Source: Sva-07 sp963715285 (GTDB taxonomy: Bacteria > Actinomycetota > Acidimicrobiia > Acidimicrobiales > Ilumatobacteraceae). Taken from it: a stretch of DNA of 64,000 nt. The notes beneath the pieces are model-generated. The model did no database searches, was not told the origin of the DNA, and worked only from the letters and a program-made list of their open reading frames with translations. The DNA lies in assembly GCA_963715285.1 (NCBI GenBank), contig CAVQRU010000002.1, forward strand, positions 248,001 to 312,000. Reading direction: 5' to 3'. The position numbers and the translations under genes were made by a program. Positions within the stretch are counted from its first letter, which is position 1. Each line of letters begins with the position of its first letter. Below, in pieces: positions 43,843 through 52,421 of the stretch.

Positions 43843-44817
43843 TCAACCGCAGATGTCGAAGTTGTTCGCCAGCGGGGTCATGCCGGCAGCGTCGGCACGA
43901 TCGCGGAACTCGGCGAGCCCGGGCTGCTGCTCGATCCAGTCGATGCGCGCGGCCTGGCCACCGGTGGCCGGCTCCACCCGGAACACGAAGGCACTGAATG
44001 CCTCGGCGAAGTCCTCCTCGGGGTTCGTGGCTGCGTACACCCCGAAGAACCCCTCGTCGAGTGCGCACCGTTCGTCGGCGTCGTCGGGGGAGTCCTCGAA
44101 CGGATCGACTCCAGCGAGGACGTCGTCGTCCCAGAACGCCCCGATCCACGCGAGCACCAGCGAGTCCGGCAGGTAGCACCCGTCGCCGTTGAAGTACGTG
44201 TCGCATGCGTCGATCGCCTCGTCGGTGCGGTCGAGCTGCGTGCTCGTCGCCGTGAACACGTGGGAGAACTCGTGCGCCAGTGTCAACAGCAACTCGCCGG
44301 GATCGACGGCCGCCTCGACCGTGTTCACCGACATCTGGAACTGGCTTCCGTCGGCGTCGATCGCATTGACGAACGCCAACGTCTCGGCGGCCTCGTCACC
44401 GTCGGGCTCGAAGCCACCGAACAGCGCAAGGTCGGTCAGCTGCCCGGGCGGTGCGATCGTCGCGAGGTCGTTCCATGCGGCGACGATCGCCGGGTCATCG
44501 GTTCCGAAGCAGACATCGGCGAGCTCGCCGCCGATCACGTCGTACGCCGAGGTGAACACGAATTCGTCGTCGCCTCCCGTCAACGCCTCCTCCGAGCAGT
44601 CGGCCAGGGTCGTCGTCGAGTCGTCGGTCGGTTCGTCGCCGACGCCGGGTTCGCTGTCGACCGGCCCATCGGCCGCCGGCTCGCTGTCGATCGGCTGGTC
44701 GCTGTCGATCGGCTGGTTTCCGTCGACCGGATCGGCGTCATCCACACAGGCGGCCAGCAACACGCTCACCGTGAAGACGAGAGCGATGGCGTGTCGTGCC
44801 GATGGTCGCGCGTGCAT
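43843..44817 (-). CDS. putative zinc metallopeptidase lipoprotein
   Basis: The 324-residue protein has a lipoprotein signal (lipobox LAAC, Cys24), an Asp/Pro/Ser-rich linker with repeats (QPIDSDQPIDSEP) and a zincin domain with HEFSH at 182-186, followed some 85 residues later by NPEEDFAEAF, where the acidic residue likely supplies the third zinc ligand as in gluzincins. It is probably an exported peptidase; no propeptide is obvious. Substrate unknown. Confidence 0.78.
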   Translation of the reverse strand: MHARPSARHAIALVFTVSVLLAACVDDADPVDGNQPIDSDQPIDSEPAADGPVDSEPGVGDEPTDDSTTTLADCSEEALTGGDDEFVFTSAYDVIGGELADVCFGTDDPAIVAAWNDLATIAPPGQLTDLALFGGFEPDGDEAAETLAFVNAIDADGSQFQMSVNTVEAAVDPGELLLTLAHEFSHVFTATSTQLDRTDEAIDACDTYFNGDGCYLPDSLVLAWIGAFWDDDVLAGVDPFEDSPDDADERCALDEGFFGVYAATNPEEDFAEAFSAFVFRVEPATGGQAARIDWIEQQPGLAEFRDRADAAGMTPLANNFDICG

Positions 44818-44867
44818 CAGCGGATCATGGCACGATGCCGTCGTCAGCGGTTTCTCACGAACGACGC

Positions 44868-46103
44868 TCAGGACAATCGGCGGAGTTCGGTGTTGCGTCG
44901 GTAGGTGATGGCGACCACGACGAAGCCGACCGCTGCCGCAAGGCTGATCGCGTTGCCCACGCCGATGATCGACGCCACGGTCCCGAGCAACAGTGCCCCG
45001 AACGGGAGCAGGCCGATCGTCACCAGTGTGTAGAGCCCCATCACCCGGCCCATCACCGCCTGCGGGGTGTTGGCTTGGATGAGGCCCTGGTTCATGTTGA
45101 TGAAGAAGCCACCGGCGAGACCCATCAGGAACGAGAGCACGAGCACCTGGGCGAAGCTGTTCGACCGGCCGATCAGGAAGGTGAGCGCCGTTCCGCACAT
45201 CATCGCCCGCTGGAAGACCGCTCCCTTGTTCCGCATGTCGCCCTTGCGCATCACGACGACCGACGAGATCGCGATCCCCAGGCCCATGAGCGCGAACGGA
45301 ACGGCCGCATCGCCTGCGGTGCGGCCCAGTCCGTCCTTCACGTGGGCCTGCATCGTGACCATCACCGCCGGGTTGATCGTGAGGCTGGCGACGAGCAGCA
45401 GACCGAACAGGGTGGCGAGATTGTGGTCGTCGAGGACGTGGCGCACCGCCAGGCGGGTCTCGGCGACCACCGAGCGGCGTTCGCCGATCTCCTCGTGCGC
45501 AGGCACCTCGAGGCGCAGCAGGAACGCGATCCCGACGAACAACAGCGCCGCCTGGAACCAGAACGCTCCCTCGAAACCGAACTGGTCACCGACCGTCTTG
45601 GCGAGCACCGGTCCGAGGATCATCGACAGGGTCATGGCGATCGCGTTGACGGCAATCGCACTGAACAACTGGTCCTTGGCAACGAGCGCGGGAATCAGCG
45701 CGGAACGAACCGGTGCGCCGATCGCCGACGCCGATCCGGCGAGCAGCGTCGCCACGATGATCCACCCGAGACCGATCCGGTCGGCGCCGACGAGCAGCGC
45801 GGTCGCCATCATGGCCACGCCGCCGGCCAACTGCGTTGCGATCAGCATCCGTCGTCGATCCCACCGGTCGGCCCATGCCCCTGCTTGGAGCACGAGCAGC
45901 GCAGCCGGTAGCCCGAGCGTGAACACGATGAGCCCCTGGGTGCCCTCGCCTCGCTGCAGCCCGTCGAGCACCAGCCATCCGAACACGAAGCGCTGGGCGT
46001 TGGCGACCAGGAAGAACGTGACGTTGTTGAACCAGAGCAGGCGGAACTGTGGTGACGTGAGCGCGTTCGCCGGCCGCTGCGTCGGAGTCTCGATCGCCAC
46101 CAC
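44868..46103 (-). CDS. MFS transporter (MFS_3 / enterobactin-exporter-like)
   Basis: The protein has about 411 residues and twelve hydrophobic segments with the MFS loop AGAWADRWDRRRMLIATQLA between TM2 and TM3 and AKTVGDQFGFEGAFWFQAAL in the middle. The overall pattern fits the MFS_3 family, which exports siderophores and drugs. GTG 46103 (or the next codon, 46100) is used: CACGCT lies about 6-9 nt upstream. It is divergent to the PhyH-like gene, with 79 bp between starts. Confidence 0.85.
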   Translation of the reverse strand: MVAIETPTQRPANALTSPQFRLLWFNNVTFFLVANAQRFVFGWLVLDGLQRGEGTQGLIVFTLGLPAALLVLQAGAWADRWDRRRMLIATQLAGGVAMMATALLVGADRIGLGWIIVATLLAGSASAIGAPVRSALIPALVAKDQLFSAIAVNAIAMTLSMILGPVLAKTVGDQFGFEGAFWFQAALLFVGIAFLLRLEVPAHEEIGERRSVVAETRLAVRHVLDDHNLATLFGLLLVASLTINPAVMVTMQAHVKDGLGRTAGDAAVPFALMGLGIAISSVVVMRKGDMRNKGAVFQRAMMCGTALTFLIGRSNSFAQVLVLSFLMGLAGGFFINMNQGLIQANTPQAVMGRVMGLYTLVTIGLLPFGALLLGTVASIIGVGNAISLAAAVGFVVVAITYRRNTELRRLS

Positions 46104-46168
46104 GACAGCGTGCCAGGCACGGTGTCGGTGCGAGCGACCCGGACGGGTCCGAGGGTGACGACGGGGAG

Positions 46169-46174
46169 TACGTT
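46169..46174 (+). promoter_or_regulatory. -10 box of a probable leaderless promoter (PhyH-like gene)
   Basis: TACGTT ends 8 nt before the ATG at 46183; the intervening sequence contains GGAG, so a very short leader is also possible. Confidence 0.35.
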
Positions 46175-46182
46175 GGAGCACC

Positions 46183-47001
46183 ATGGGCCGACGTCTCGGG
46201 GACCGCTATCTCGTGAGCGAGGGAGAGCGAACCGCGTTCGAGCGCGATGGTTACGTGCACCTGCCCGGAGTGCTGACGGCCGACGAGGTGGACGCGATCG
46301 AGGTCGTCTACGACCAGTTCATGTGCGGCGAGATCGACGTGCCGGGCAAGGATCTGAACGACATGGTGACGGGGGAGTACGGCACCGACCCGGGTCACTA
46401 CGCCATCTTCAACGTCATGTTGCCGCGGCGGTATCACCCCGCCTGGCAGGGAAACATCTTCGAACGCGTGGGACTCGACATCGCCGAGCAACTCTGTGGC
46501 GAGGGCATGATCCTCGACTTCGACCAGTTGCTCGCCAAGCAGCCAGGCCGCGACGACGCCGTGTTCGCCTGGCACCAGGACCAGGCGTACTGGATCAACA
46601 CCGACGACCGACGCACCGCGACATGTTGGCTCGCCGTCGACGACTCCACCGTCGAGAACGGATGCATGCAGTTCCTCCCGGGCAGCCACCGTGAACCGGT
46701 ACGACCCCACCGGCCGATCAGCGGCAGTCGGGAGGATCAGCACACGCTGGTGACCGACCTGCGGCCCGACGACGTCCTCGTCCCGGTCGAGATCCGGCGG
46801 GGAGACATCACGGTGCACAACGAGGGTGTCCTCCACGGATCCGGTGGCAACACGTCGGCGGCGAGCCGACGACGCGCCTACATCACTGCGTTCCGGTCGA
46901 TCGACACCGTCCGTCAGGAGCGAGCGCTCGGATTCACCCACTCACACAACGACGCCCCCGACGTCCTCACGAGGGTCGACGGCCTGCTCGCCACCGACTG
47001 A
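46183..47001 (+). CDS. phytanoyl-CoA dioxygenase-family protein
   Basis: The 272-residue protein is a non-haem Fe(II)/2-oxoglutarate oxygenase of the PhyH family. The metal triad is visible as FAWHQDQAYW (His131, Asp133) and GVLHGSGGN (His218), with an Arg-rich SRRRAYI downstream for 2-oxoglutarate. Members hydroxylate fatty acyl-CoA or secondary metabolites; the substrate here is unknown. It is convergent with the SLATT-like gene, with 10 bp between stops. Confidence 0.88.
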   Translation: MGRRLGDRYLVSEGERTAFERDGYVHLPGVLTADEVDAIEVVYDQFMCGEIDVPGKDLNDMVTGEYGTDPGHYAIFNVMLPRRYHPAWQGNIFERVGLDIAEQLCGEGMILDFDQLLAKQPGRDDAVFAWHQDQAYWINTDDRRTATCWLAVDDSTVENGCMQFLPGSHREPVRPHRPISGSREDQHTLVTDLRPDDVLVPVEIRRGDITVHNEGVLHGSGGNTSAASRRRAYITAFRSIDTVRQERALGFTHSHNDAPDVLTRVDGLLATD

Positions 47002-47011
47002 GGTCAAGCGT

Positions 47012-47416
47012 TCAGCGCCGGAGCGCCGCCGTCAGGTGTCGGGGTCGACGCATGGTGTCGTCGGCCTGAATGACGCCCGACGTACGTCCGACGAGCCGTC
47101 CCGCCCCCTGGGCCACGACGACGATGAACCCGAGCACCGCCGAAATCCAGTTGACGTCCTCGGCATCGAGCCAGTCGAACGTCGTGCTCCCGAACGCCTG
47201 GACGAGCGTCACGCCCGCACCGCAGAGCAAGACGACGATCCAGGCGAGCTGGACGGCGAGCACTCGGCTGATCACGGCACAGTCGGCGCGTCGAACGCAC
47301 TTGTGGACGGCGCTCAGGTACTCCTGCTGGTGTGCTTCCATCGGATCGGTGTGCTCGAACTGCCATCGCCGCTCCTGTTCGATCGGCGACCACGTCGGGC
47401 CGTAGGGTCGGCCCAT
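47012..47416 (-). CDS. two-helix membrane protein (DUF4231/SLATT-like)
   Basis: The 134-residue protein has a charged N-terminus (SPIEQERRWQFEHTDPMEAH), two membrane helices (ISRVLAVQLAWIVVLLCGAG and WISAVLGFIVVVAQGAGRLV) and a basic end. This resembles DUF4231/SLATT-type membrane proteins, some of which occur in defence or nucleotide-signalling operons; no partner gene is next to it. Its ATG overlaps the start of the divergent gene by two bases, so an ATG at 47341 may be the real start. Confidence 0.6.
   Translation of the reverse strand: MGRPYGPTWSPIEQERRWQFEHTDPMEAHQQEYLSAVHKCVRRADCAVISRVLAVQLAWIVVLLCGAGVTLVQAFGSTTFDWLDAEDVNWISAVLGFIVVVAQGAGRLVGRTSGVIQADDTMRRPRHLTAALRR
47403..47408 (+). 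promoter_or_regulatory. -10 box of a probable leaderless promoter (47415 gene)
   Basis: TAGGGT ends 6 nt before the ATG at 47415. Confidence 0.35.
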
Positions 47417-48434
47417 GCAGCTCACCTATTCCGAGCAAGAACTGATGCTGGATCATCCGCACCTGCGCCCGCAGATGATCCTCGGCCGACGGGTGCACGG
47501 TGGCTTCGACGTCGACGGCGCGTACTGCCCGCCACGGGCGCTCGTCCGCCAGCAGGCGCTCGACGCGTGGAGCGACGCACTGGCGGACCGCGGTGGCGCC
47601 GTGTTCGATGCCGACTCGTCACTGCTCGCCGGCGTCCGTGTCGTCAACGTCGCCCAACAGCGGGTGTTGCTCCGCAACGGCCTCGGCCGCTGGTTCTGGG
47701 ACCAGTTGACGATCACGGGCAAGATCGAGGCGCGGGGTCGCCTGTTGGCGGACATCGCCTTCCCCGATCTCCAGCCGGTGATCGTCGACGACATCTCCGA
47801 GATGGCGATCGGTCACCTCGGCGGTGGACTGCTCGTCGCCCACGGACTCGACGAGGGTGGCCAACCCGACCTCGGTATCGGTGGCCACGACGTGATGTGG
47901 TTCCTCGCCCGAGACCTCGCATTCGGCGAGGACGCGTATCCCGATGCCGAACCGCCCGACAACATCGGACGCCCCGACGCCGGCGTCCGGTACATGCCCG
48001 AGCTGCCGCCGGAGATCGAAGGGCTGATCTCGCTGCTCGCCAATCTGCTGATCATCGAGTTCCGCGCCGAACTCGGATTCGCCGAAGCCCAGGCGATCCT
48101 GCGGTCGCCCGACGTCTTCGTCGACCGCCGTGACGAGGCGGAGCTCGCTGCGGAGATCATCGAACGGATCCGCACCGACGAGCTGATCCACGTCCGCTCG
48201 CTGTGCGTGTACCTGGGCGAGCTGCGCTCGGTGACCTTCCGGACCGATGCCGGCGGCACCGTCAGCGGCAGCGAACTGATCGACCGTTTCTGGGACGGCA
48301 TGGTGCGCTGGGCGACCGTCGACCAGCCCGCGCTCAACGCCGAGCGCGTGCTTGCAGACGTCGAGGACTACATCGGCACCCACCCGGACTCCGAACGAGT
48401 ACGCGCCGAGTTCGACGCTGCCGCCACCCGTTGA
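47415..48434 (+). CDS. conserved hypothetical protein, possibly ferritin-like
   Basis: The 339-residue protein is not recognised. The C-terminal half is helical with carboxylates and histidine in helix-like spacing: LLIIEFRAELGFAEAQAIL, EIIERIRTDELIHVRSLCVY and LGELRSVTF. An E...DExxH pattern suggests a diiron ferritin-like fold; this is an inference from spacing only. Long N-terminal region with VNVAQQRVLLRNGLGRWFWD. No signal peptide. Confidence 0.7.
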   Translation: MQLTYSEQELMLDHPHLRPQMILGRRVHGGFDVDGAYCPPRALVRQQALDAWSDALADRGGAVFDADSSLLAGVRVVNVAQQRVLLRNGLGRWFWDQLTITGKIEARGRLLADIAFPDLQPVIVDDISEMAIGHLGGGLLVAHGLDEGGQPDLGIGGHDVMWFLARDLAFGEDAYPDAEPPDNIGRPDAGVRYMPELPPEIEGLISLLANLLIIEFRAELGFAEAQAILRSPDVFVDRRDEAELAAEIIERIRTDELIHVRSLCVYLGELRSVTFRTDAGGTVSGSELIDRFWDGMVRWATVDQPALNAERVLADVEDYIGTHPDSERVRAEFDAAATR

Positions 48435-48486
48435 CACCGTCTCGGACGGGCACCGTCTCGGTCGGGCACCCGTCGCCGTGCCGGGC

Positions 48487-48492
48487 TACCTT
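48487..48492 (+). promoter_or_regulatory. -10 box of a probable leaderless promoter (sugar dehydrogenase-like gene)
   Basis: TACCTT ends 6 nt before the ATG at 48499. Confidence 0.35.
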
Positions 48493-48498
48493 CCACCC

Positions 48499-50724
48499 AT
48501 GCGTCGAGGAATGCTTGCGGCCGCGCTGTGCGTGGCGTCAGTGTCGGTGTCGGTCGCCCCGATGACGGCGGGGGTCGCATCGGCCCTGCCGGCGGGGTTC
48601 GTCGACGTTCCCGTGGCAGCGATTCCGTCGCCCACCGCCGTCGAAGCGCTGCCCGGTGGACGGGTGGTGGTGCTCGAGCAGGACAGTGGACGAGTGCGGT
48701 TGATCGACGCTGCCACGGGCGCACTGCTCCCCACCGCAGCGCTGCAGCTGGCGGTGTGCGGTGGTGGCGAACGCGGCCTGCTCGGGTTCACCCACGACCC
48801 GACCTTCGCCACGTCGGGCCGCGTGTACGCCTTCTACACCCGACCGTCGTCGAGCGCGCCGGGCGGCTGCGTCAACCGGGTGAGTGCGTTCGTCATGTCG
48901 GGCAACACGATCGACCCGGGGAGCGAGCAGGTGCTGCTCGACAACATCTCCTCGGTCAACGGCAATCACAACGCCGGAGACCTCGACGTCGGCACCGATG
49001 GCTTCCTCTACGTCTCGACGGGAGACGCCGGTCGCGATCCACGGGGCGATTCCGGCTCCGGAGGTGACAACGACGCCGCTCGAGACCTCAGCCTGTTGAA
49101 CGGCAAGATCCTGCGCATCGACCGGTTCACCGGCGCGCCGGCGCCCGGCAACCCACTCACTGGAGGCGTCACGTGCGCCGTCAGGGGCAACACGCCGTCG
49201 ACACCGACCACCACCTGCCGGGAGATCTTCGCCTGGGGGCTCCGCAATCCGTTCCGCTTCGCGTTCGACCCGAACAGCGCTTCCACGCGGTTCTTCGTCA
49301 ACGACGTCGGTCAGAGCACCCGCGAGGAGGTCAACGACGGTCGCGTCGGCTCCGACTACGGCTGGAACAGCCGCGAGGGTCAGTGTCCGCGTGGACAGAA
49401 TCCGCCGTGCGCAGGGCCGCCACCCGGTGTCACCGACCCGATCACCGACTACGGCCGCGCCCAGGGGACCTTCATCACGGCCGGTGCGTTCGTCCCGCGC
49501 GGCGCCTGGCCGCCGGCCTTCGAAGATGGCTACCTGTTCGCCGACGGCGGGTCCGGGAGAGTGTGGCTGCGCGCCCGTGACGGCTCGGTCGACTGGGCCG
49601 ACCCGGTCCTCACCGGTGCGTTCGGGATCACCGACATGACGTTCGTCGAGGAGGCCGCCGGTACCGCGTTGTACTACACCCTCAACGGCTCGTCGCAGGT
49701 CCGCAAACTGGTCGCCCCGCGGACCACGCAGGTCCCGCCGGGATCGATCACCCGGATCTCGGGCGATCCGAACGGCCTTGCGGTGCTCTCGGTCGGCATC
49801 ACGAACACCGCGGCGGGCGGATTCGTGCAGGTGCTCGACTGCCGAGCGACCCCAGGGGGGTTCTCGACGCTGAACGCGAGCGGGCCGGGTCAGACGCTCG
49901 CCAATCTCGCCGTCGTGCAGTTCGACGCCAACGGATCGGCCTGCATCTACAACGAATCCGCAACCGACATCTTCGTCGATCTCCAGGGGTACCTGGCGCC
50001 GACAGCATTCTCCGCTCGGACCGTTCGGCTGCTCGACACCCGTCAACCGGGCCCGGGTCGACCGCCGGTCCCGACCGACGGTCGGGTGCGTTTCCGCGGC
50101 GAACCGAACGGGCTCGCGGTGGTGTCCATCGTGGCGACCGAGAGCGTCGCGCCCGGATACCTGCAGGCGCTGCCGTGCGCAGCGACGCCGGGCGCCTACT
50201 CGAACCTCAACGTCGATCGGGCCGGGCAGACGATCGCCAACCTCGCCATCGTGCAACTCGATGCCCTGGGTGAGTCGTGCGTCTACTCCAGCGCCGGTGC
50301 CCACGTGATCGTCGACCTGCAGGGGTACCTGTCCCCGTCGTCGTTCACCCCGGTCTCGCAACGGCTGAGCGACACGCGCCAGCCGGCTCCGCGACCTCCG
50401 GTGCCCGCCGACGGACGAACGACGGTCACGGGCGGCCGGGGGAACGGATTGGCCGTGCTGTCGCTCGTCGTCACCGAGACACGCAGCGGGGGGTACGTGC
50501 AGGCGCTGCCGTGCAGCGAGCGCGAGGGGGCGTTCTCGAACCTCAACAGCGATCGGGCGGGCCAGACCCGTGCGAACCTGGCGATCGTCCCGCTCGACAG
50601 TGCCGGCTCGACCTGCCTGTACACCCAGGCGAGCGCCCACCTGCTCGCGGACCTGCAGGGCTACCTCGACCCCGCTGTGTTCACCCCGGCAAACCGTCGC
50701 CTGCTCGACACCCGCCAGCGCTGA
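48499..50724 (+). CDS. secreted PQQ-type sugar dehydrogenase-like propeller with DTR modules
   Basis: The 741-residue protein has a signal peptide (about 1-30) and a soluble glucose/sorbosone dehydrogenase-like six-bladed propeller (about 35-410), shown by GGGERGLLGFTHDPTFA, NHNAGDLDVGTDGFLYVSTG, WGLRNPFRFAFDPNS and NDVGQSTREEVNDG. This fold binds PQQ and calcium in relatives. The C-terminal 320 residues hold about three repeated modules of roughly 105-110 residues (each with RLLDTRQP and VDLQGYL-type ends), also found in the L,D-transpeptidase at 61245. The modules probably attach the protein to the cell surface. Confidence 0.88.
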   Translation: MRRGMLAAALCVASVSVSVAPMTAGVASALPAGFVDVPVAAIPSPTAVEALPGGRVVVLEQDSGRVRLIDAATGALLPTAALQLAVCGGGERGLLGFTHDPTFATSGRVYAFYTRPSSSAPGGCVNRVSAFVMSGNTIDPGSEQVLLDNISSVNGNHNAGDLDVGTDGFLYVSTGDAGRDPRGDSGSGGDNDAARDLSLLNGKILRIDRFTGAPAPGNPLTGGVTCAVRGNTPSTPTTTCREIFAWGLRNPFRFAFDPNSASTRFFVNDVGQSTREEVNDGRVGSDYGWNSREGQCPRGQNPPCAGPPPGVTDPITDYGRAQGTFITAGAFVPRGAWPPAFEDGYLFADGGSGRVWLRARDGSVDWADPVLTGAFGITDMTFVEEAAGTALYYTLNGSSQVRKLVAPRTTQVPPGSITRISGDPNGLAVLSVGITNTAAGGFVQVLDCRATPGGFSTLNASGPGQTLANLAVVQFDANGSACIYNESATDIFVDLQGYLAPTAFSARTVRLLDTRQPGPGRPPVPTDGRVRFRGEPNGLAVVSIVATESVAPGYLQALPCAATPGAYSNLNVDRAGQTIANLAIVQLDALGESCVYSSAGAHVIVDLQGYLSPSSFTPVSQRLSDTRQPAPRPPVPADGRTTVTGGRGNGLAVLSLVVTETRSGGYVQALPCSEREGAFSNLNSDRAGQTRANLAIVPLDSAGSTCLYTQASAHLLADLQGYLDPAVFTPANRRLLDTRQR

Positions 50725-50749
50725 TCTCGCACGGCGAACCGTGGTGAGG

Positions 50750-51247
50750 TCAGCGCCTGCAGTTGTCGGCCGAGCGGAGCCGAGCACGGAGCGCCCAGGC
50801 GAGCAGCACGACGGAGCCGACCGCGAGCACCGGCTGCACCGGCTCGAACCACTGCCGGGCACCGGTCGCTCCCAGCGCCACGATCACGAGCTTGTTGCAC
50901 ACCGGGCAGCCGACGGCGAAGAACGACAACAACCCGGCGATGCCGCCGTTGCGTGTCGGCGTGTCGATCTCCTCACTGGCGGCTCCGAGGTCCGCCGTCG
51001 CGCGCACGTAGGTCGCCGCGAGGAGCCCGCCGAGCACGGCCGTGATCGCAAGCGTGGGATAGGACCACCACGTCACCGGGACCGGGCGTCCGAACACCGG
51101 ATTGGGGATCACGTCCGTCGGGATCCCGATCAGCAGCGCCACACCGATCGCGGCGAGCACAGCGGCCGCCCAACGTTTCGCCGGCCACCGCTGCAGTTGC
51201 TCCCACGCCGACGCGGAGGGCGTCGATGGAAGTTGGAGATCGACCAC
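50750..51247 (-). CDS. four-helix membrane protein with CPVC motif
   Basis: The 165-residue protein has four membrane helices and, before the third, a conserved-looking FFAVGCPVCNKLVIVALG. CPVC in a membrane protein suggests a redox or metal role, but the family is not recognised. The GTG at 51247 is supported by TAGGGT (reverse complement of 51255-51260) 7 nt upstream. It is followed by the convergent end of the propeller gene. Confidence 0.65.
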   Translation of the reverse strand: MVDLQLPSTPSASAWEQLQRWPAKRWAAAVLAAIGVALLIGIPTDVIPNPVFGRPVPVTWWSYPTLAITAVLGGLLAATYVRATADLGAASEEIDTPTRNGGIAGLLSFFAVGCPVCNKLVIVALGATGARQWFEPVQPVLAVGSVVLLAWALRARLRSADNCRR

Positions 51248-51254
51248 GGATCAC

Positions 51255-51260
51255 ACCCTA
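51255..51260 (-). promoter_or_regulatory. -10 box of a probable leaderless promoter (CPVC membrane protein)
   Basis: TAGGGT on the minus strand lies 7 nt upstream of GTG 51247. Confidence 0.4.
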
Positions 51261-51285
51261 GGGGGTATCGATACGGAAGTGAACG

Positions 51286-52365
51286 TCATCGAGCCAGGTT
51301 CGCGAGCGCGGCAGCGACGACCTCGTCGAAACGGGCAGCCACGGCCTCGAACCATGCCGGATCGTCGTCGGCGAACGCAGCTCGGACCTGTGCTCGAACG
51401 GCCTCGGAGCCCGGAGCCGTCGGGTCACCTGAGCTGTGGAGCACGGCATCGGCCCGCAACGACTGCAGCACCGTGATCGTGTCGACCGTGCCGAACTCGA
51501 GGGCGACGGCGGTGACCTCTACCTCCGGGAGCAGGCGGTCGACTGCGCCGAGCCAGTCGCCCGACAGGTTCGCCGACACACTCTCGCCGTCGAGCATCGA
51601 GCGCACGTCGCCCCACCAGACCGTGCCCCGCTCGTAGCCGGGAGCGCCTCGTCCCTCGTGCGAGATCAGCTCGCCGTGCCCCCACGGCCCGAGTCCGGTG
51701 TGCAGATCGACGATCGCCACCCGCGTCGCCGCACCGACGATCTCGACGAGGTGCTCGACCAGCCAACGGTGCGACCACACCGGTCCGGCCCCGCCGTAGA
51801 ACACGCCGGTGGGGTGGCTGTACTGACCACCGCTGACGACTTCCTGGAGCCGGGCGAAGCCGACCTCCTCTGCGTATCCGAGCAACGCCAGCGTGGTCGA
51901 CTCCTGCGTGTCGTCATCCCAGTCATCCGGGACCAGGAGGTGAGCGATCCCGCCGTAGTCCTCGTTGGCGGGCGGCGGCTGGGTCCAGTCGATGAAGTTG
52001 CGGTTGAGATCGACGTTGTCCTCGTTCACCCGCCGCACCCACGAGAAACCGTGGGGATTGAACGCGTGCAGGAGCACCACGCGTACGCCGTCGGGCCGAC
52101 CCTCGGCGAAGTCGTCGAGCCAGCGGTGCTGCAGCGCCGAACCCGTGAACCCCTCCACGCCGTGGGTGCCCGACACCAGCAGCAACAGCGATGACGCGTC
52201 GTCGTCGCCGAGCGAGGCCACGTCGATCGCCAGCGGTTCTCCTGCGAGACCGACGTCGGGATGCACGAACGACGTCACCTCTGCGCCCGTGGCGGCGCAG
52301 GCATCCAGGAATCGAGCCCGTGAGTCCTCGTAGGTCGCAGTCAGGCCGGACGGATGCTCGCTCAT
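51286..52365 (-). CDS. DUF2817 zinc carboxypeptidase-like hydrolase
   Basis: The 359-residue protein belongs to DUF2817, related to M14 carboxypeptidases and succinylglutamate desuccinylases. Metal ligands are visible as SGTHGVEGF (His68, Glu71) and IVDLHTGLGPWG, with NPHGFSWVRRVNEDNVDLN supplying the Arg-rich substrate site. It probably removes an acyl or amino acid group from a small substrate or peptide. CATGCT lies 6 nt before the ATG, next to a GGAG. Confidence 0.85.
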   Translation of the reverse strand: MSEHPSGLTATYEDSRARFLDACAATGAEVTSFVHPDVGLAGEPLAIDVASLGDDDASSLLLLVSGTHGVEGFTGSALQHRWLDDFAEGRPDGVRVVLLHAFNPHGFSWVRRVNEDNVDLNRNFIDWTQPPPANEDYGGIAHLLVPDDWDDDTQESTTLALLGYAEEVGFARLQEVVSGGQYSHPTGVFYGGAGPVWSHRWLVEHLVEIVGAATRVAIVDLHTGLGPWGHGELISHEGRGAPGYERGTVWWGDVRSMLDGESVSANLSGDWLGAVDRLLPEVEVTAVALEFGTVDTITVLQSLRADAVLHSSGDPTAPGSEAVRAQVRAAFADDDPAWFEAVAARFDEVVAAALANLAR

Positions 52366-52409
52366 GTCTCCAGCATGTCACCAGCCAGCGACCCGAACGG
52401 GTGCTCGGC

Positions 52410-52415
52410 TACAGT
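52410..52415 (+). promoter_or_regulatory. -10 box of a probable leaderless promoter (amidohydrolase)
   Basis: TACAGT ends 6 nt before the ATG at 52422. Confidence 0.4.
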
Positions 52416-52421
52416 CGCCCC

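Noticed and set aside
48538..50862. A 774-codon minus-strand frame.
   Set aside because: Antisense shadow of the sugar-dehydrogenase-like gene.
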